Source: a virus. From it: a stretch of 29,483 bases of DNA. Both the position numbers and the translations under genes were made by a program. This document shows positions 1 to 8,342 of this stretch, one piece after another. Under the pieces are notes generated by a model. The model was not told the origin of the DNA. It ran no database searches and saw only the letters and a list, made by a program, of their open reading frames with translations. The stretch's first letter is position 1; each line of letters opens with the position of its first letter. Where the stretch lies: positions 1-29,483 of IMG/VR virus record IMGVR_UViG_3300018080_001728; one strand, 5' to 3'.

Positions 1-687
1 ACAAGTGGAACAGATGGTTCATCAGGAACTAGTGGTAGTTCAGGTATCTCAGGTTCATCAGGAACAAGTGGTTCATCAGGTTCGAGCGGAACATCAGGTA
101 CTAGTGGAACTGCGGGTGCGGCAGGTTCAAGCGGAACATCAGGTGTTAGTGGAGCTAGTGGAACATCAGGTAGTAGTGGCACTTCGGGAGCCGATGGCAC
201 CTCAGGAACTTCAGGAACATCATCAGCATCCGCCCTGCAGAGTACAACAGACTCTTCGGTAGTAAGTGGAACTACAGATGAAACTATATGCGTTGATGTT
301 TCAATTCCCGCAGATACTTATTCTGTTGGTGACATAGTTGAATTGTTATTTAGATTTAAAAAGACAACAAATAATTCTTTTTCTTCCATAAGAGTTTATG
401 TAAATACTTCGGTTTCATTAACTGGTGCTACCCAAATTGCTACAGCTATTGCTTTTCAGTTTGATTATTACTCACAAGTAAGAAGGTATTTAATAATCAA
501 GGCATCGGACGACACAGAGTTAATAAATGACAGTTATGATGAGAATGATGATATAGTACAATGGCAAGATACACCAAGCAATCTAGATATAGATTGGTCA
601 GTTCAGCAATATCTTTTGATTACTATACAAAACAATGCCTCTTCTGAGAGTGCGAGGATTTCATTTTACCGACTCTTATCAACATAA
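1..687 (+). CDS. Collagen-like fibre/virion protein, 3' part (5' end outside window)
   Basis: The frame is open from base 1 to the TAA at 685-687, so the start lies upstream. Codons 1 to about 75 encode an almost unbroken Gly-X-Y repeat in which X and Y are mostly Ser, Thr or Ala (SGT, SGS, DGT units), a phage-type collagen-like triple-helix segment. It is followed by about 150 residues of mixed beta-type sequence that probably form a trimeric head domain. The closing segment (WSVQQYLLITIQNN and then an SFYRL-type end) lines up by eye with the end of the collagen-like protein at 9997-10764, so the two appear paralogous. A fibre or other surface virion role is inferred from the repeat type and from the tail-collar gene just downstream. 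The Ser/Thr density makes it a candidate substrate for the nearby glycosyltransferases. No enzyme motif is visible. Confidence 0.8.
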   Translation, partial: TSGTDGSSGTSGSSGISGSSGTSGSSGSSGTSGTSGTAGAAGSSGTSGVSGASGTSGSSGTSGADGTSGTSGTSSASALQSTTDSSVVSGTTDETICVDVSIPADTYSVGDIVELLFRFKKTTNNSFSSIRVYVNTSVSLTGATQIATAIAFQFDYYSQVRRYLIIKASDDTELINDSYDENDDIVQWQDTPSNLDIDWSVQQYLLITIQNNASSESARISFYRLLST

Positions 688-703
688 AAATAAATAAAAT
701 GAT

Positions 704-928
704 ATGTATTTATTAGCAGAAATAAAAATTTGGCCATCTAACAAAATCCCTGCAGGTTTTCATAAATGTGACGGTACAACCCTTCCCGTTACAGGAAATG
801 AGATGTTGTATGATATTATTGGAAATAAGTTTGGTGGGGTACCAGGTCAGAGTTTCCAACTCCCGAATATTGATTCCACAACCGATTATGATTACATCAT
901 TTGCATCTCAGGAAAGCATAGAGTATAG
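704..928 (+). CDS. Small tail-collar-domain protein
   Basis: This 74-residue protein is nearly all one Phage Tail Collar (microcystin-dependent-protein type) domain. It shows the family signature I-x-I/W-P at the start (KIWPSNKIPAGFHKCDG), then LP, then a YDIIGNKFGG segment and a FQLPNI end, in the usual order and spacing. In larger phage fibres this domain sits at the start of a tail or collar fibre. Here it is a stand-alone minimal version. It begins 16 bases after the collagen-like fibre gene, in an A-rich leader without a Shine-Dalgarno site, and was probably transcribed with it. It ends 16 bases before the convergent DUF6165 gene. A tail-fibre or collar accessory role is inferred from the family. 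Confidence 0.8.
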   Translation: MYLLAEIKIWPSNKIPAGFHKCDGTTLPVTGNEMLYDIIGNKFGGVPGQSFQLPNIDSTTDYDYIICISGKHRV

Positions 929-944
929 ATTTGTGAAAAGTGGG

Positions 945-1331
945 TTATATATTATAATAAGATTTTTGTTCTATCAAATTAGATTTAGTTAAAATGTTTA
1001 TTTCTTTTTTAATTTTACTTCTGAAATCATTAAATTTATATACAGACCTGGCAATTTGAATAAATTCATCATCAAATTCTGATAAAGACTCTTTTTCTCT
1101 TATTCTTTCTTCTATATCCCATAGTTTTTTGTTGATATTAATCAACTGATTAAATAGAATCTCAAATTCAATAGGAGAGCACTCTTTTTTTATTATAGGT
1201 AAAGCATCTTTTAGAATGTCATACTCTTTTTGTATATTTTTTAATTTATCTTCATCTTTAATGTTTTCTTTTTTAATTTCCAAGATTGTTAATTTATCTA
1301 CAATCTCACCAATTGATACTTCTATTTTCAT
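945..1331 (-). CDS. DUF6165 family protein
   Basis: The 128-residue product opens with MKIEVSIGEIVDKLTILEIK, the characteristic start of the DUF6165 family, followed by a charged, mostly alpha-helical and probably coiled-coil body rich in Lys, Glu and Ile. Length fits the family. The molecular function is unknown. From memory, family members tend to sit beside glycosyltransferases, and here its start codon overlaps the stop of the GT4/TibC-type fusion by four bases (ATGA), so translation of the two is probably coupled. It is the last gene of a seven-gene minus-strand operon. I infer an accessory role for the glycosyltransferases, such as a partner or length-control subunit, but nothing in the sequence proves it. 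Confidence 0.75.
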   Translation of the reverse strand: MKIEVSIGEIVDKLTILEIKKENIKDEDKLKNIQKEYDILKDALPIIKKECSPIEFEILFNQLININKKLWDIEERIREKESLSEFDDEFIQIARSVYKFNDFRSKIKKEINILTKSNLIEQKSYYNI

Positions 1332-3433
1332 GGTAATAAATGTTGTATTTTTTCTATAACCATTTGTGAGGTTATTGATTTATGACACTCAAAATGTCTT
1401 TCAGTTCCTTTATGTTCGGGACACCAATTCCAATCCCCTTTATCAAATTTAAACATTGGGTTATTCCAACATCCATGACAAACAAACGTGTTTGTTATTC
1501 TTGTACAATTTGAAACAAATTCATGGTCTTCTTCCGTGAAATTAGAAATCATTACCACATGTTTACCTAACCCCCAAGTTAACCAAGATAATCCACTTGA
1601 TAGACCAATAAAGAATTCACTATGATAAATTGTGTTCATAGTATTTTCAATTGACGTGTCTTTTAATTGGGTAACCCCATCAATACGTTCACCATTTTTG
1701 GATACATTAACAACTCTATAACCTTTTGATTTTAAATAGTTGACTAATTCTGACCAACCGTTTGGATTGTTCCATAGTTTTAATCCTGCGGTAGACTCAT
1801 TAGCGATTGTTATATATTTTTCCTCAAACAATCTTTGTTTAGGTTCAAAATAAATTCTTGGTTGTATCTCTTTAAATTCTAAACCTAATATATTGGTTAT
1901 TGCTTTTTGTAATGGTATTGTACTTGGTAATACAGGTTCTTTGTTATTATCATAAAACCACCCTACTCTATACATAGCTATTAAATCATTTACAACATTA
2001 CCTGGCTCAATAAATTCAAGTTCAGGGTATACCTTTTCAAATAATTTATTCCAAAATGTGGAAACAATAACATGACAATTATGTTTGTTTTTAAATTCTA
2101 AAACATATGGTATCCAAGAAATACTATCACCTAATGATTTGGAATCAAATGATACAAAAACTCTTTTACCCGTAAAATTTAATTTATAGTTGTAAATCAA
2201 TTCATCTTCGTCATAAACTTTAATTGTCCAATCTGTAAAATATTCTCGGTTTAGTTTTGACCACATGTTAGCTTTAAGCTTCGTGGTATATACCAACACA
2301 TCCCCATCATAAAACTCAACACCATACTCTTTGTCTGAATCACCCAAAATTTCAAAAAACGGATTATTAACAAAATGGATATTATATGATAAATTACGTT
2401 CTTTTTTAATATCAACTTTTCTGGTATTTTCTATATTATCAATTAATAAATTTTTGGTTTCTTCAGAATTATATTCTTTTTTTATAATACCAACCAATTT
2501 ATACATTTTTAATAACCTGTTGGTTATAACACCCCAATCAAATTTTTCTCTACTTTTATTTGTTTGGTCGACATAAAAATTATAATTGTTAATTATTTCT
2601 TGAATTGAGTTCGCAACCGAATCACTATTTCTTTCGGTAACAATCATTCCGTGTATTTTTTGTGTTCCGTCATAAGTCCCAACAATTGGTAAATTACATG
2701 AAATCGCTTCAAGTAATGTTAAGTTTGGGTGACCCGCCTCTAATGAAGATGGGTGTAGGAATATTGAATGGGTTTTATATAATTCTAAAATACTTTCTTC
2801 ATTTGGGTTATCAAATAATAATGTTAGTTTATCATAATCCAATAAATCTAAATGGTGTTGAAAAAAGTTTTTGTTATTTTCTGGTCCTGATACTGTTATA
2901 GGTAAATTTAATTTTTTGGCGGCTTCAATTGCGTATCTAAACCCTTTCCTATCATAAGACGAATCACCACCAATTCCGTTATTTGCTAAACATAATAATT
3001 TGTGCTCTGTTCTATATTGATTATCTACTTTAAAGAAGTTTGTATTTACTCCATGAGATAAATAAAATAACTTGTCTGTTTCTTCAAAATAATCCACCAA
3101 ATATTCGGCATGACAAAAAGATACAATTGATTTTTTAATTGCTTCTAAATTTTGTTTGTAATTAAATGAATCTTTGCCGTTATATACAACATGGTGGTCG
3201 TGTAATGAGAATATATAAGGTATTCCCATTTTATGAGCTTCAATAGCTAAATTGGCAATATGAATGTGAACAATATCACCTTCTTGATAATTAACTTCAT
3301 TTAAATATTTTATATGGGATTCAACCCCCATTGATTGTAAATTTTGGTGATATTCCCAAATTATCTTCTCAACCGCACCCCAACCATTAGGTGGGATTGG
3401 TATCATTCCTGGTGTTACATGGATTACTCTCAT
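1328..3433 (-). CDS. GT4 glycosyltransferase fused to TibC-type O-heptosyltransferase
   Basis: This 701-residue protein has three parts. Residues 1-320 form a GT-B glycosyltransferase of the GT4 type, with a Gly-rich N-terminal loop (PNGWGAVEKI) and the nucleotide-sugar site around E232-E242 (EAGHPNLTLLEA). Residues about 350-420 are a beta-rich domain. Residues 420-701 match the autotransporter strand-loop-strand O-heptosyltransferase family (Aah/TibC): KSLGDSISWIPYV, a WNNPNGW segment, and GLSSGLSWL near the donor site. The C-terminal four cysteines C652, C655, C671 and C683 are spaced CX2C-X15-C-X11-C, which to my recollection equals the iron-finger of TibC. Characterised members transfer heptose from ADP-heptose to Ser residues of autotransporter repeats. 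It overlaps its operon neighbours by 1 and 4 bases. Protein glycosylation of Ser-rich phage proteins is inferred. The acceptor could still be a glycan. Confidence 0.85.
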   Translation of the reverse strand: MRVIHVTPGMIPIPPNGWGAVEKIIWEYHQNLQSMGVESHIKYLNEVNYQEGDIVHIHIANLAIEAHKMGIPYIFSLHDHHVVYNGKDSFNYKQNLEAIKKSIVSFCHAEYLVDYFEETDKLFYLSHGVNTNFFKVDNQYRTEHKLLCLANNGIGGDSSYDRKGFRYAIEAAKKLNLPITVSGPENNKNFFQHHLDLLDYDKLTLLFDNPNEESILELYKTHSIFLHPSSLEAGHPNLTLLEAISCNLPIVGTYDGTQKIHGMIVTERNSDSVANSIQEIINNYNFYVDQTNKSREKFDWGVITNRLLKMYKLVGIIKKEYNSEETKNLLIDNIENTRKVDIKKERNLSYNIHFVNNPFFEILGDSDKEYGVEFYDGDVLVYTTKLKANMWSKLNREYFTDWTIKVYDEDELIYNYKLNFTGKRVFVSFDSKSLGDSISWIPYVLEFKNKHNCHVIVSTFWNKLFEKVYPELEFIEPGNVVNDLIAMYRVGWFYDNNKEPVLPSTIPLQKAITNILGLEFKEIQPRIYFEPKQRLFEEKYITIANESTAGLKLWNNPNGWSELVNYLKSKGYRVVNVSKNGERIDGVTQLKDTSIENTMNTIYHSEFFIGLSSGLSWLTWGLGKHVVMISNFTEEDHEFVSNCTRITNTFVCHGCWNNPMFKFDKGDWNWCPEHKGTERHFECHKSITSQMVIEKIQHLLP

Positions 3434-4122
3434 TAATTATTCCATTTTTTTATAAATTTATAATAATCTTCTTCCATTTTTTTGTTCCTATCTTCATCAA
3501 CATTTGATTTAAAAAAGTTAATATTACCTATGTGTAAAGTCAATGAATCTCTCACCACAGCATGTTTAATTCCTTTTGATTCTATTGTTTTAGCATAATC
3601 ATTGTCTTGGTAATAAAAATCAAAATTTTCATCCCATGGATAAATCTCATCCCAAACTCTTTTTCTCATAACTAACGACCAACCCATTACCGATTCAGTA
3701 ACTCTATAACTTTCAAAATAATCATCTCCACTGTCAAAATGGTCACCATATATTGTTGAGTAGAATAAAACTTCTTTTGGTGAAAAAGATTCAATGTCAG
3801 GTCTTTTATTATAGATTTCCAGTATTTTTGAAAACCACTCTCTTTGATATATTACATCATTATTTGTTATTAAAACCCAATCTGAAGTTAAATATTCATT
3901 TGCAATATTTAAATATTTGTTATAATTAAACTCTTCTTCGGGTCTTATATAAACATCAACATTTTCATATGTAAAATTAGTTTCTTTATTACTTTCTAAA
4001 AGTATTATATTAAATTTTACATTTTTTTCAGAGATACGTACTGATTTAATAACCCTATTGGTTACTTCATACATACTATTATCGTATGTATTGGTTAAAC
4101 AAATAACATCGATTGACATCAT
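3433..4122 (-). CDS. GT2-like glycosyltransferase (GT-A fold)
   Basis: The 229-residue product fits a single-domain GT-A glycosyltransferase. It opens with a beta strand (IDVICLTNTY), has a YNKYLNIANEYLTSDWVLITNND stretch in which the acidic NND at residues 87-89 stands where the metal-binding DXD usually lies, then a GWSLVMRKRVWDEI acceptor-side segment. A PWDENFDFYYQDNDYA segment contains the acidic residues typical of the catalytic base region, followed by the common LTLHIG histidine. Donor and acceptor cannot be read from the sequence. Two adjacent ATG codons (4122 and 4119) could start it. It overlaps the methyltransferase stop and the next gene start by one base each, so it belongs to the same operon. 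Confidence 0.75.
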   Translation of the reverse strand: MMSIDVICLTNTYDNSMYEVTNRVIKSVRISEKNVKFNIILLESNKETNFTYENVDVYIRPEEEFNYNKYLNIANEYLTSDWVLITNNDVIYQREWFSKILEIYNKRPDIESFSPKEVLFYSTIYGDHFDSGDDYFESYRVTESVMGWSLVMRKRVWDEIYPWDENFDFYYQDNDYAKTIESKGIKHAVVRDSLTLHIGNINFFKSNVDEDRNKKMEEDYYKFIKKWNN

Positions 4123-4667
4123 TATTTTTTAATTCCCCAAAAATATAAATCACATGATGTTGGTTCATATTCAAAATTATATGAACTAAAAATATCATCT
4201 ATATTTATTACAGCTCTAATATCATCTTCGGTTAAATTTTTGTAATAGTTTGCCCATTTTTCATCAATATTAGATAAAAACGGAGCATCACTTGGTGTTG
4301 ACCTTAATGTACCATGTTCGGGTCTACCTGTTGATGCACAAGTAAAAATCATCAAACCGTTAGATTTTAACAATCTAATCATGTTTTGTATTGTTCTAAC
4401 GTAATACATGTCATGTTCAAAACATTCTGACGACATTACAACATCGAACAAAAACCCTGAATCATACAAATGACCAGGACAAACCACATTTACATTATTA
4501 CCTTCAGAAAGGTCAACACCAACGTAGTAAAACGGGTGTTTAAAAAAATGTTTAGTGTTACCATTAATGTCTAATGAACCTATATCTAATACTTTAACAT
4601 CTCTAAAGTATTTTGGGAAAGTTTCTTTAACCCTCGAAAAAAAATTTTGTTGTTGTCCGTGTGACAT
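4122..4667 (-). CDS. Class I SAM-dependent methyltransferase
   Basis: This is a 181-residue Rossmann-type methyltransferase. Motif I is VLDIGSLDINGN (from residue 27), the acidic end of strand 2 is GVDLSEG (D52), and the motif IV region is FDVVMSSECFEHD (residues 74-86). That is followed by IRLLKSNGLMIFTC, the usual strand-5 region. It resembles the small-molecule or sugar methyltransferases that accompany glycan clusters. There is no nucleic-acid recognition domain, and the DPPY/NPPY motif of DNA-adenine methyltransferases is absent. Its place between two glycosyltransferases, with a one-base gap on one side and a one-base overlap on the other, suggests that it O-methylates or caps the glycan. 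Capping of a sugar chain is inference. The substrate is not readable from the sequence. Confidence 0.8.
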   Translation of the reverse strand: MSHGQQQNFFSRVKETFPKYFRDVKVLDIGSLDINGNTKHFFKHPFYYVGVDLSEGNNVNVVCPGHLYDSGFLFDVVMSSECFEHDMYYVRTIQNMIRLLKSNGLMIFTCASTGRPEHGTLRSTPSDAPFLSNIDEKWANYYKNLTEDDIRAVINIDDIFSSYNFEYEPTSCDLYFWGIKK

Positions 4668-4668
4668 A

Positions 4669-5658
4669 TTAATTAAAATCTATTATTCCTTTATCTATTA
4701 AGACTTCTAATAAGTCTTTGTTTAAAATATACGTTTTATTTTCTTGGAGTATATCATTATCATAGACTTCTATTGATAATGTATCACCAATTAAATCAAA
4801 TACGTTGTAAAACCAACTATGTTGGTTTATTACAACATCATTTATTACTTCGTTATTTAATTTTATAATAATTCTGTTTGAGTTATCGGTTACCCTGTTA
4901 CCGTAACAAAATAAAGTTGGTTTGTCGGGATTCTTACTGTTATAAACTAAATCTATTAATAGATTCTCAACCCTAAAAATATTAATTAAACTATTATTAA
5001 AATATTCATATGAATGTTGATTAATTATTAAAAAATCATTCTCATATTTAGATAAGCTATTATAAAACCCCAATTCCAAACTAACAGGATATGATGGGTT
5101 TGAAAAATACTCATCCTCGGTTATTGGTAGTTTAAAAACCTCATTAAAATATTTTGGTGAGACACCAAAAAGTTGTGTTTCATATACGTAAGAACCATTA
5201 TCTTTATACGTTTCAGGTTTAAAGAAAACACATTTTTTATTTCCCTCATTCATTAATTCAACTAACTCATTAAGTTTCATAACATCGGTTTCTGAAAACC
5301 AATTATCATTTTCAATAAAATAAACAAAATCATAGTTTTTTATTTCTGAAAATTTAAAAGCGTTATTCATACTTTGACTAATAGGTAGAGCGTGTCTTGA
5401 GTTATTAAATCTAACTAAAAAATTCTCAGTTCTAAACCAAAAATAAGTCGTTTTATCTAAAGGTGTTAGTGTTTGATTTTTATCGTAAATGTAATAATCT
5501 ACCATTTCTTGTATGTCTGTCAAAACAGGATAATGTGTCACCAACATAAAATCAAAACCCAAAGATTTTAAAGGACTTAACGATATAAGTTGATTCAATA
5601 AAACTTCGTGTTTTTTAGGTGTATTAGGATACGCACCAATTATTATTAACTTTTTCAT
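4669..5658 (-). CDS. GT-A-like glycosyltransferase with C-terminal beta domain
   Basis: The 329-residue protein starts with KLIIIGAYPNTPKKHEVL and a MLVTHYP...VDYYIYDK block. This block is clearly paralogous to residues 326-380 of the 894-aa protein encoded just upstream in the operon (IGTYPNT, MLVSHYPV, VDYYIYDK). FVYFIENDN at residues 112-119 provides the acidic cluster expected for metal and donor binding in a GT-A fold. Residues about 245-325 form a small beta-rich domain (IKLNNEV, SIEVYDNDI, TYIL) that also occurs in the 894-aa and 701-aa proteins. I do not recognise the exact family, so glycosyltransferase is inferred from fold features, paralogy and context. It overlaps the preceding gene by one base. 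Confidence 0.6.
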   Translation of the reverse strand: MKKLIIIGAYPNTPKKHEVLLNQLISLSPLKSLGFDFMLVTHYPVLTDIQEMVDYYIYDKNQTLTPLDKTTYFWFRTENFLVRFNNSRHALPISQSMNNAFKFSEIKNYDFVYFIENDNWFSETDVMKLNELVELMNEGNKKCVFFKPETYKDNGSYVYETQLFGVSPKYFNEVFKLPITEDEYFSNPSYPVSLELGFYNSLSKYENDFLIINQHSYEYFNNSLINIFRVENLLIDLVYNSKNPDKPTLFCYGNRVTDNSNRIIIKLNNEVINDVVINQHSWFYNVFDLIGDTLSIEVYDNDILQENKTYILNKDLLEVLIDKGIIDFN

Positions 5659-8342
5659 TATTTTCTAAATGTTTTAAATTCTTTATCAATCAAAGATACA
5701 CCATCAACCTGTGTTGTTATTCTATTTTTAATAATACCCATATTTAAACCATACTCCGCAAATATGGTATTGAAATATATGTCCGCGGCGTCCCATTTAT
5801 GTTTTCTTAATTGGTCATGTAAAAACTTTTTCATTTTTTTGGGAAACATAATACATTGTAACCCTATAATTTTGTCTGTTATAAACAACAAGTCTTGATT
5901 GGGTATTTCTCGGATTACGTTTGATTGGCGCCAACCAAAGTCTAATGTTTTTGTATCCCCAAATGAATAATAATGAATATCATTTTCATTAATTAAATCA
6001 CAAGATTGTTTAACTTTATTAATAAACTCCTCAATTGGAACTTCAATTAAACAGTCTCCTTCACAAACAATTAAAAAATCTAAATCATCATCAAATTCTG
6101 ATAGTATTCCATTTTTAAATGATTCAAAACAACCGTAATGTGCAGGTGTTAAAGCGGTACCTAAAAGTTTTGTTGTATCCTCATTAAATAATTCCATTGA
6201 GACACATTGAGGTCTCATACAATTATGTGATGGTGGTAAAGATTTATATATTTCGTTTGTGTGTAAAACATATTCAATACCATGAGGAATTATCTGTTGT
6301 AGTGAGTTTCTTGATAATTGTTCCCTTTCATCATTATTTGTTGTCTGTAAATGAACCAATTTAATTTTTGGTAATTTTTTATGTTTAAACCACCCATTGT
6401 TTTTATATGAATTAATGGTTTCATTATTTAAGATATATTTTTCATTTTTATAGATAATATTATCCTCATAAAAAGTTAATCTTAATTCTATTTCAGAACC
6501 ATTGTATTCTAATTCCTTTAAAAACTCTCTTTGTTCCAATATGTTAAATTTTTTAGAAAAGGTTATATCACCATTTTCAATCACCTCAAAACTAACACTT
6601 CTATTATCTAAATTATATGTATAAAAATAAAACATCCATTTATTTTCAGTGTGTTTTACTGGTAATATTGAATAGTATTCAGAATTTGATGAAACACCTT
6701 TACCTGAATTTATTAGGAAAGTATTATGTTGGTTAGTTATTATTTTAATATTATTTTCTTTTGAGAAGACATTCCAAAAAAAGTCTTCTAAGAAATTATG
6801 ACAATTCATTTTAATACACTCCTGTTTATATTCTTCAGGTGTTCTAATATTTTGTAATTTTTCTAAAAAATAATTAGTTTTAAATGTCATAGCGGTTGTC
6901 TCAATACCACGACCTAAATCAGTAGGTAAAGTACATAAATAAGCATCATACACTTCAACCTCGTTAAATGAATTATTAACATATTCAATGTCGTCAGGAT
7001 TTAAAATTACATCATATGTTATGTAAAAAACCTTATCAAAATTTAAATCTTTTGCTGATTTAAAACCATTAATTAAGTTAGTTAAAACAGGTAAAGACTG
7101 ATTAGTATTCTTTAACCCATTTATGTTTATCTCAACATCAAAGTTGTGTTTATAGTTGTAAAATTTTGTATAATATGAGTGTTCGGTATTCGGATTATAC
7201 TTATCATAAATGTAGTAATCCACTTTTTCCTGTATCTCAAAAGAAACAGGATAGTGTGAAACCAACATTATTTTTCTACCCAATTTTTTAACCGATTCAA
7301 TACATTCTAAAGTTAATTTTTCTCTTGATTTAGTATTAGGGTATGTACCAATCATTACTAATTCATTAGTATAAAATTCTTTATTTGGTTTAAGAATTTC
7401 TAATAATTTTTCAGCATCTTTTTTTGCGTCACCCGTTAAAAAAGTTATGTTATCATAATCATCGTATTTACCACAGTACACATCTAAATTGTGCATCATC
7501 ATAGGTATTTTATATTCTAAAGCTTCTTTTAAAGCGATTGGATTTAATTCTTTGTTGTATCTATCGCCTTGTGATGCAAAGAAGAACAAATCAGACGCTT
7601 CTATGAAACTTTGAACGTCTTTTCTTTCACCCCAAATGACACAATTATCAGGTTTATTATTTATTAAAGGTTCCCAATATTCTCTAAAATTATCAGCTTG
7701 ATTACCTAAAAAATGAAATTTAATTTTATAATCTTTAAGTAATTTTGCAATTTCAAATATATAACCTTGATTTTTTCTTCGTGTAAATAAACCAACATTT
7801 AAAACATGTTTATATGACGGGTCAAAATTTAAAATGTGTTGATTTTCTTTTTTATTTTTAATTTTATAGTCTACAGGATATTCAACAATTTCATAAGGGA
7901 TATCATATATTGAATATCTAAACGCATTAAAAGCACTAACAAAAACAAATTTATCAGGAAACCATCTTTTTTCATTTACAGGAAAACTTGAGTCATGTGT
8001 TGTCTCTAAAATTGTGTAGTTTCTTTTTTCATTATAGATTTGTTTGGTTATTTCATCAGACATAAAAAACTCAGGAAACTCCTCCATAGAAACAACTTCA
8101 GGTTTAAACGCCTCAATAATTTTTAATATGTCACTTTTGTCATCACCCAATGATATAAAATTTTCATTAAGTAGTTCTTGTATTTGGCTTCTTTGAATGA
8201 CATAAGTCCAAGCGACAAAACTATGTTCAACACACATTATGTCATATATGTCCATTAATAATTTTATTTTATTTAATGTTACTTGTGGTCCCCCACCAGT
8301 ACTTAAATGAGGTGTTATTATTAATAATTTTTTTTTATTCAT
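5658..8342 (-). CDS. Multidomain glycosyltransferase (GT4 + GT-A-like + beta domain + GT25-like)
   Basis: This 894-residue protein appears to hold three transferase modules. Residues 1-325 look like a GT4-type GT-B enzyme: STGGGPQVTLNK glycine-rich loop, VLNVGLFTRRKNQGYIFE, FLGNQ and a KELNPIALKEALEY nucleotide-sugar segment. Residues 326-560 are paralogous to the separate 329-aa protein encoded next. Residues about 565-640 are the beta-rich domain shared with the 701-aa and 329-aa proteins. Residues 655-894 resemble GT25-type (LPS or collagen galactosyl-) transferases: LGTALTPAHYGCFESFKNGI followed by DFLIVCEGDCLIE, where EGD would be the DXD equivalent. The fusion suggests stepwise assembly of a short glycan by one polypeptide. 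It overlaps the heptosyltransferase gene by four bases. Donor sugars are unknown. Confidence 0.75.
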   Translation of the reverse strand: MNKKKLLIITPHLSTGGGPQVTLNKIKLLMDIYDIMCVEHSFVAWTYVIQRSQIQELLNENFISLGDDKSDILKIIEAFKPEVVSMEEFPEFFMSDEITKQIYNEKRNYTILETTHDSSFPVNEKRWFPDKFVFVSAFNAFRYSIYDIPYEIVEYPVDYKIKNKKENQHILNFDPSYKHVLNVGLFTRRKNQGYIFEIAKLLKDYKIKFHFLGNQADNFREYWEPLINNKPDNCVIWGERKDVQSFIEASDLFFFASQGDRYNKELNPIALKEALEYKIPMMMHNLDVYCGKYDDYDNITFLTGDAKKDAEKLLEILKPNKEFYTNELVMIGTYPNTKSREKLTLECIESVKKLGRKIMLVSHYPVSFEIQEKVDYYIYDKYNPNTEHSYYTKFYNYKHNFDVEININGLKNTNQSLPVLTNLINGFKSAKDLNFDKVFYITYDVILNPDDIEYVNNSFNEVEVYDAYLCTLPTDLGRGIETTAMTFKTNYFLEKLQNIRTPEEYKQECIKMNCHNFLEDFFWNVFSKENNIKIITNQHNTFLINSGKGVSSNSEYYSILPVKHTENKWMFYFYTYNLDNRSVSFEVIENGDITFSKKFNILEQREFLKELEYNGSEIELRLTFYEDNIIYKNEKYILNNETINSYKNNGWFKHKKLPKIKLVHLQTTNNDEREQLSRNSLQQIIPHGIEYVLHTNEIYKSLPPSHNCMRPQCVSMELFNEDTTKLLGTALTPAHYGCFESFKNGILSEFDDDLDFLIVCEGDCLIEVPIEEFINKVKQSCDLINENDIHYYSFGDTKTLDFGWRQSNVIREIPNQDLLFITDKIIGLQCIMFPKKMKKFLHDQLRKHKWDAADIYFNTIFAEYGLNMGIIKNRITTQVDGVSLIDKEFKTFRK

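Noticed and set aside
1-230. Possible CRISPR array or satellite from repeated ggaacatcaggt-like units
   Set aside because: No constant repeat with unique spacers. The repetition follows codons for Gly-Ser/Thr and the frame is open.
5-262. Plus-strand ORF of 85 codons rich in Gln, Val and His
   Set aside because: It is an off-frame reading of the Gly-X-Y repeat. Frame 1 is open from base 1 to 687 and gives a sensible collagen-like protein.
768-992. Plus-strand ORF of 74 codons overlapping the tail-collar gene
   Set aside because: Off-frame shadow. The frame starting at 704 encodes the tail-collar domain.
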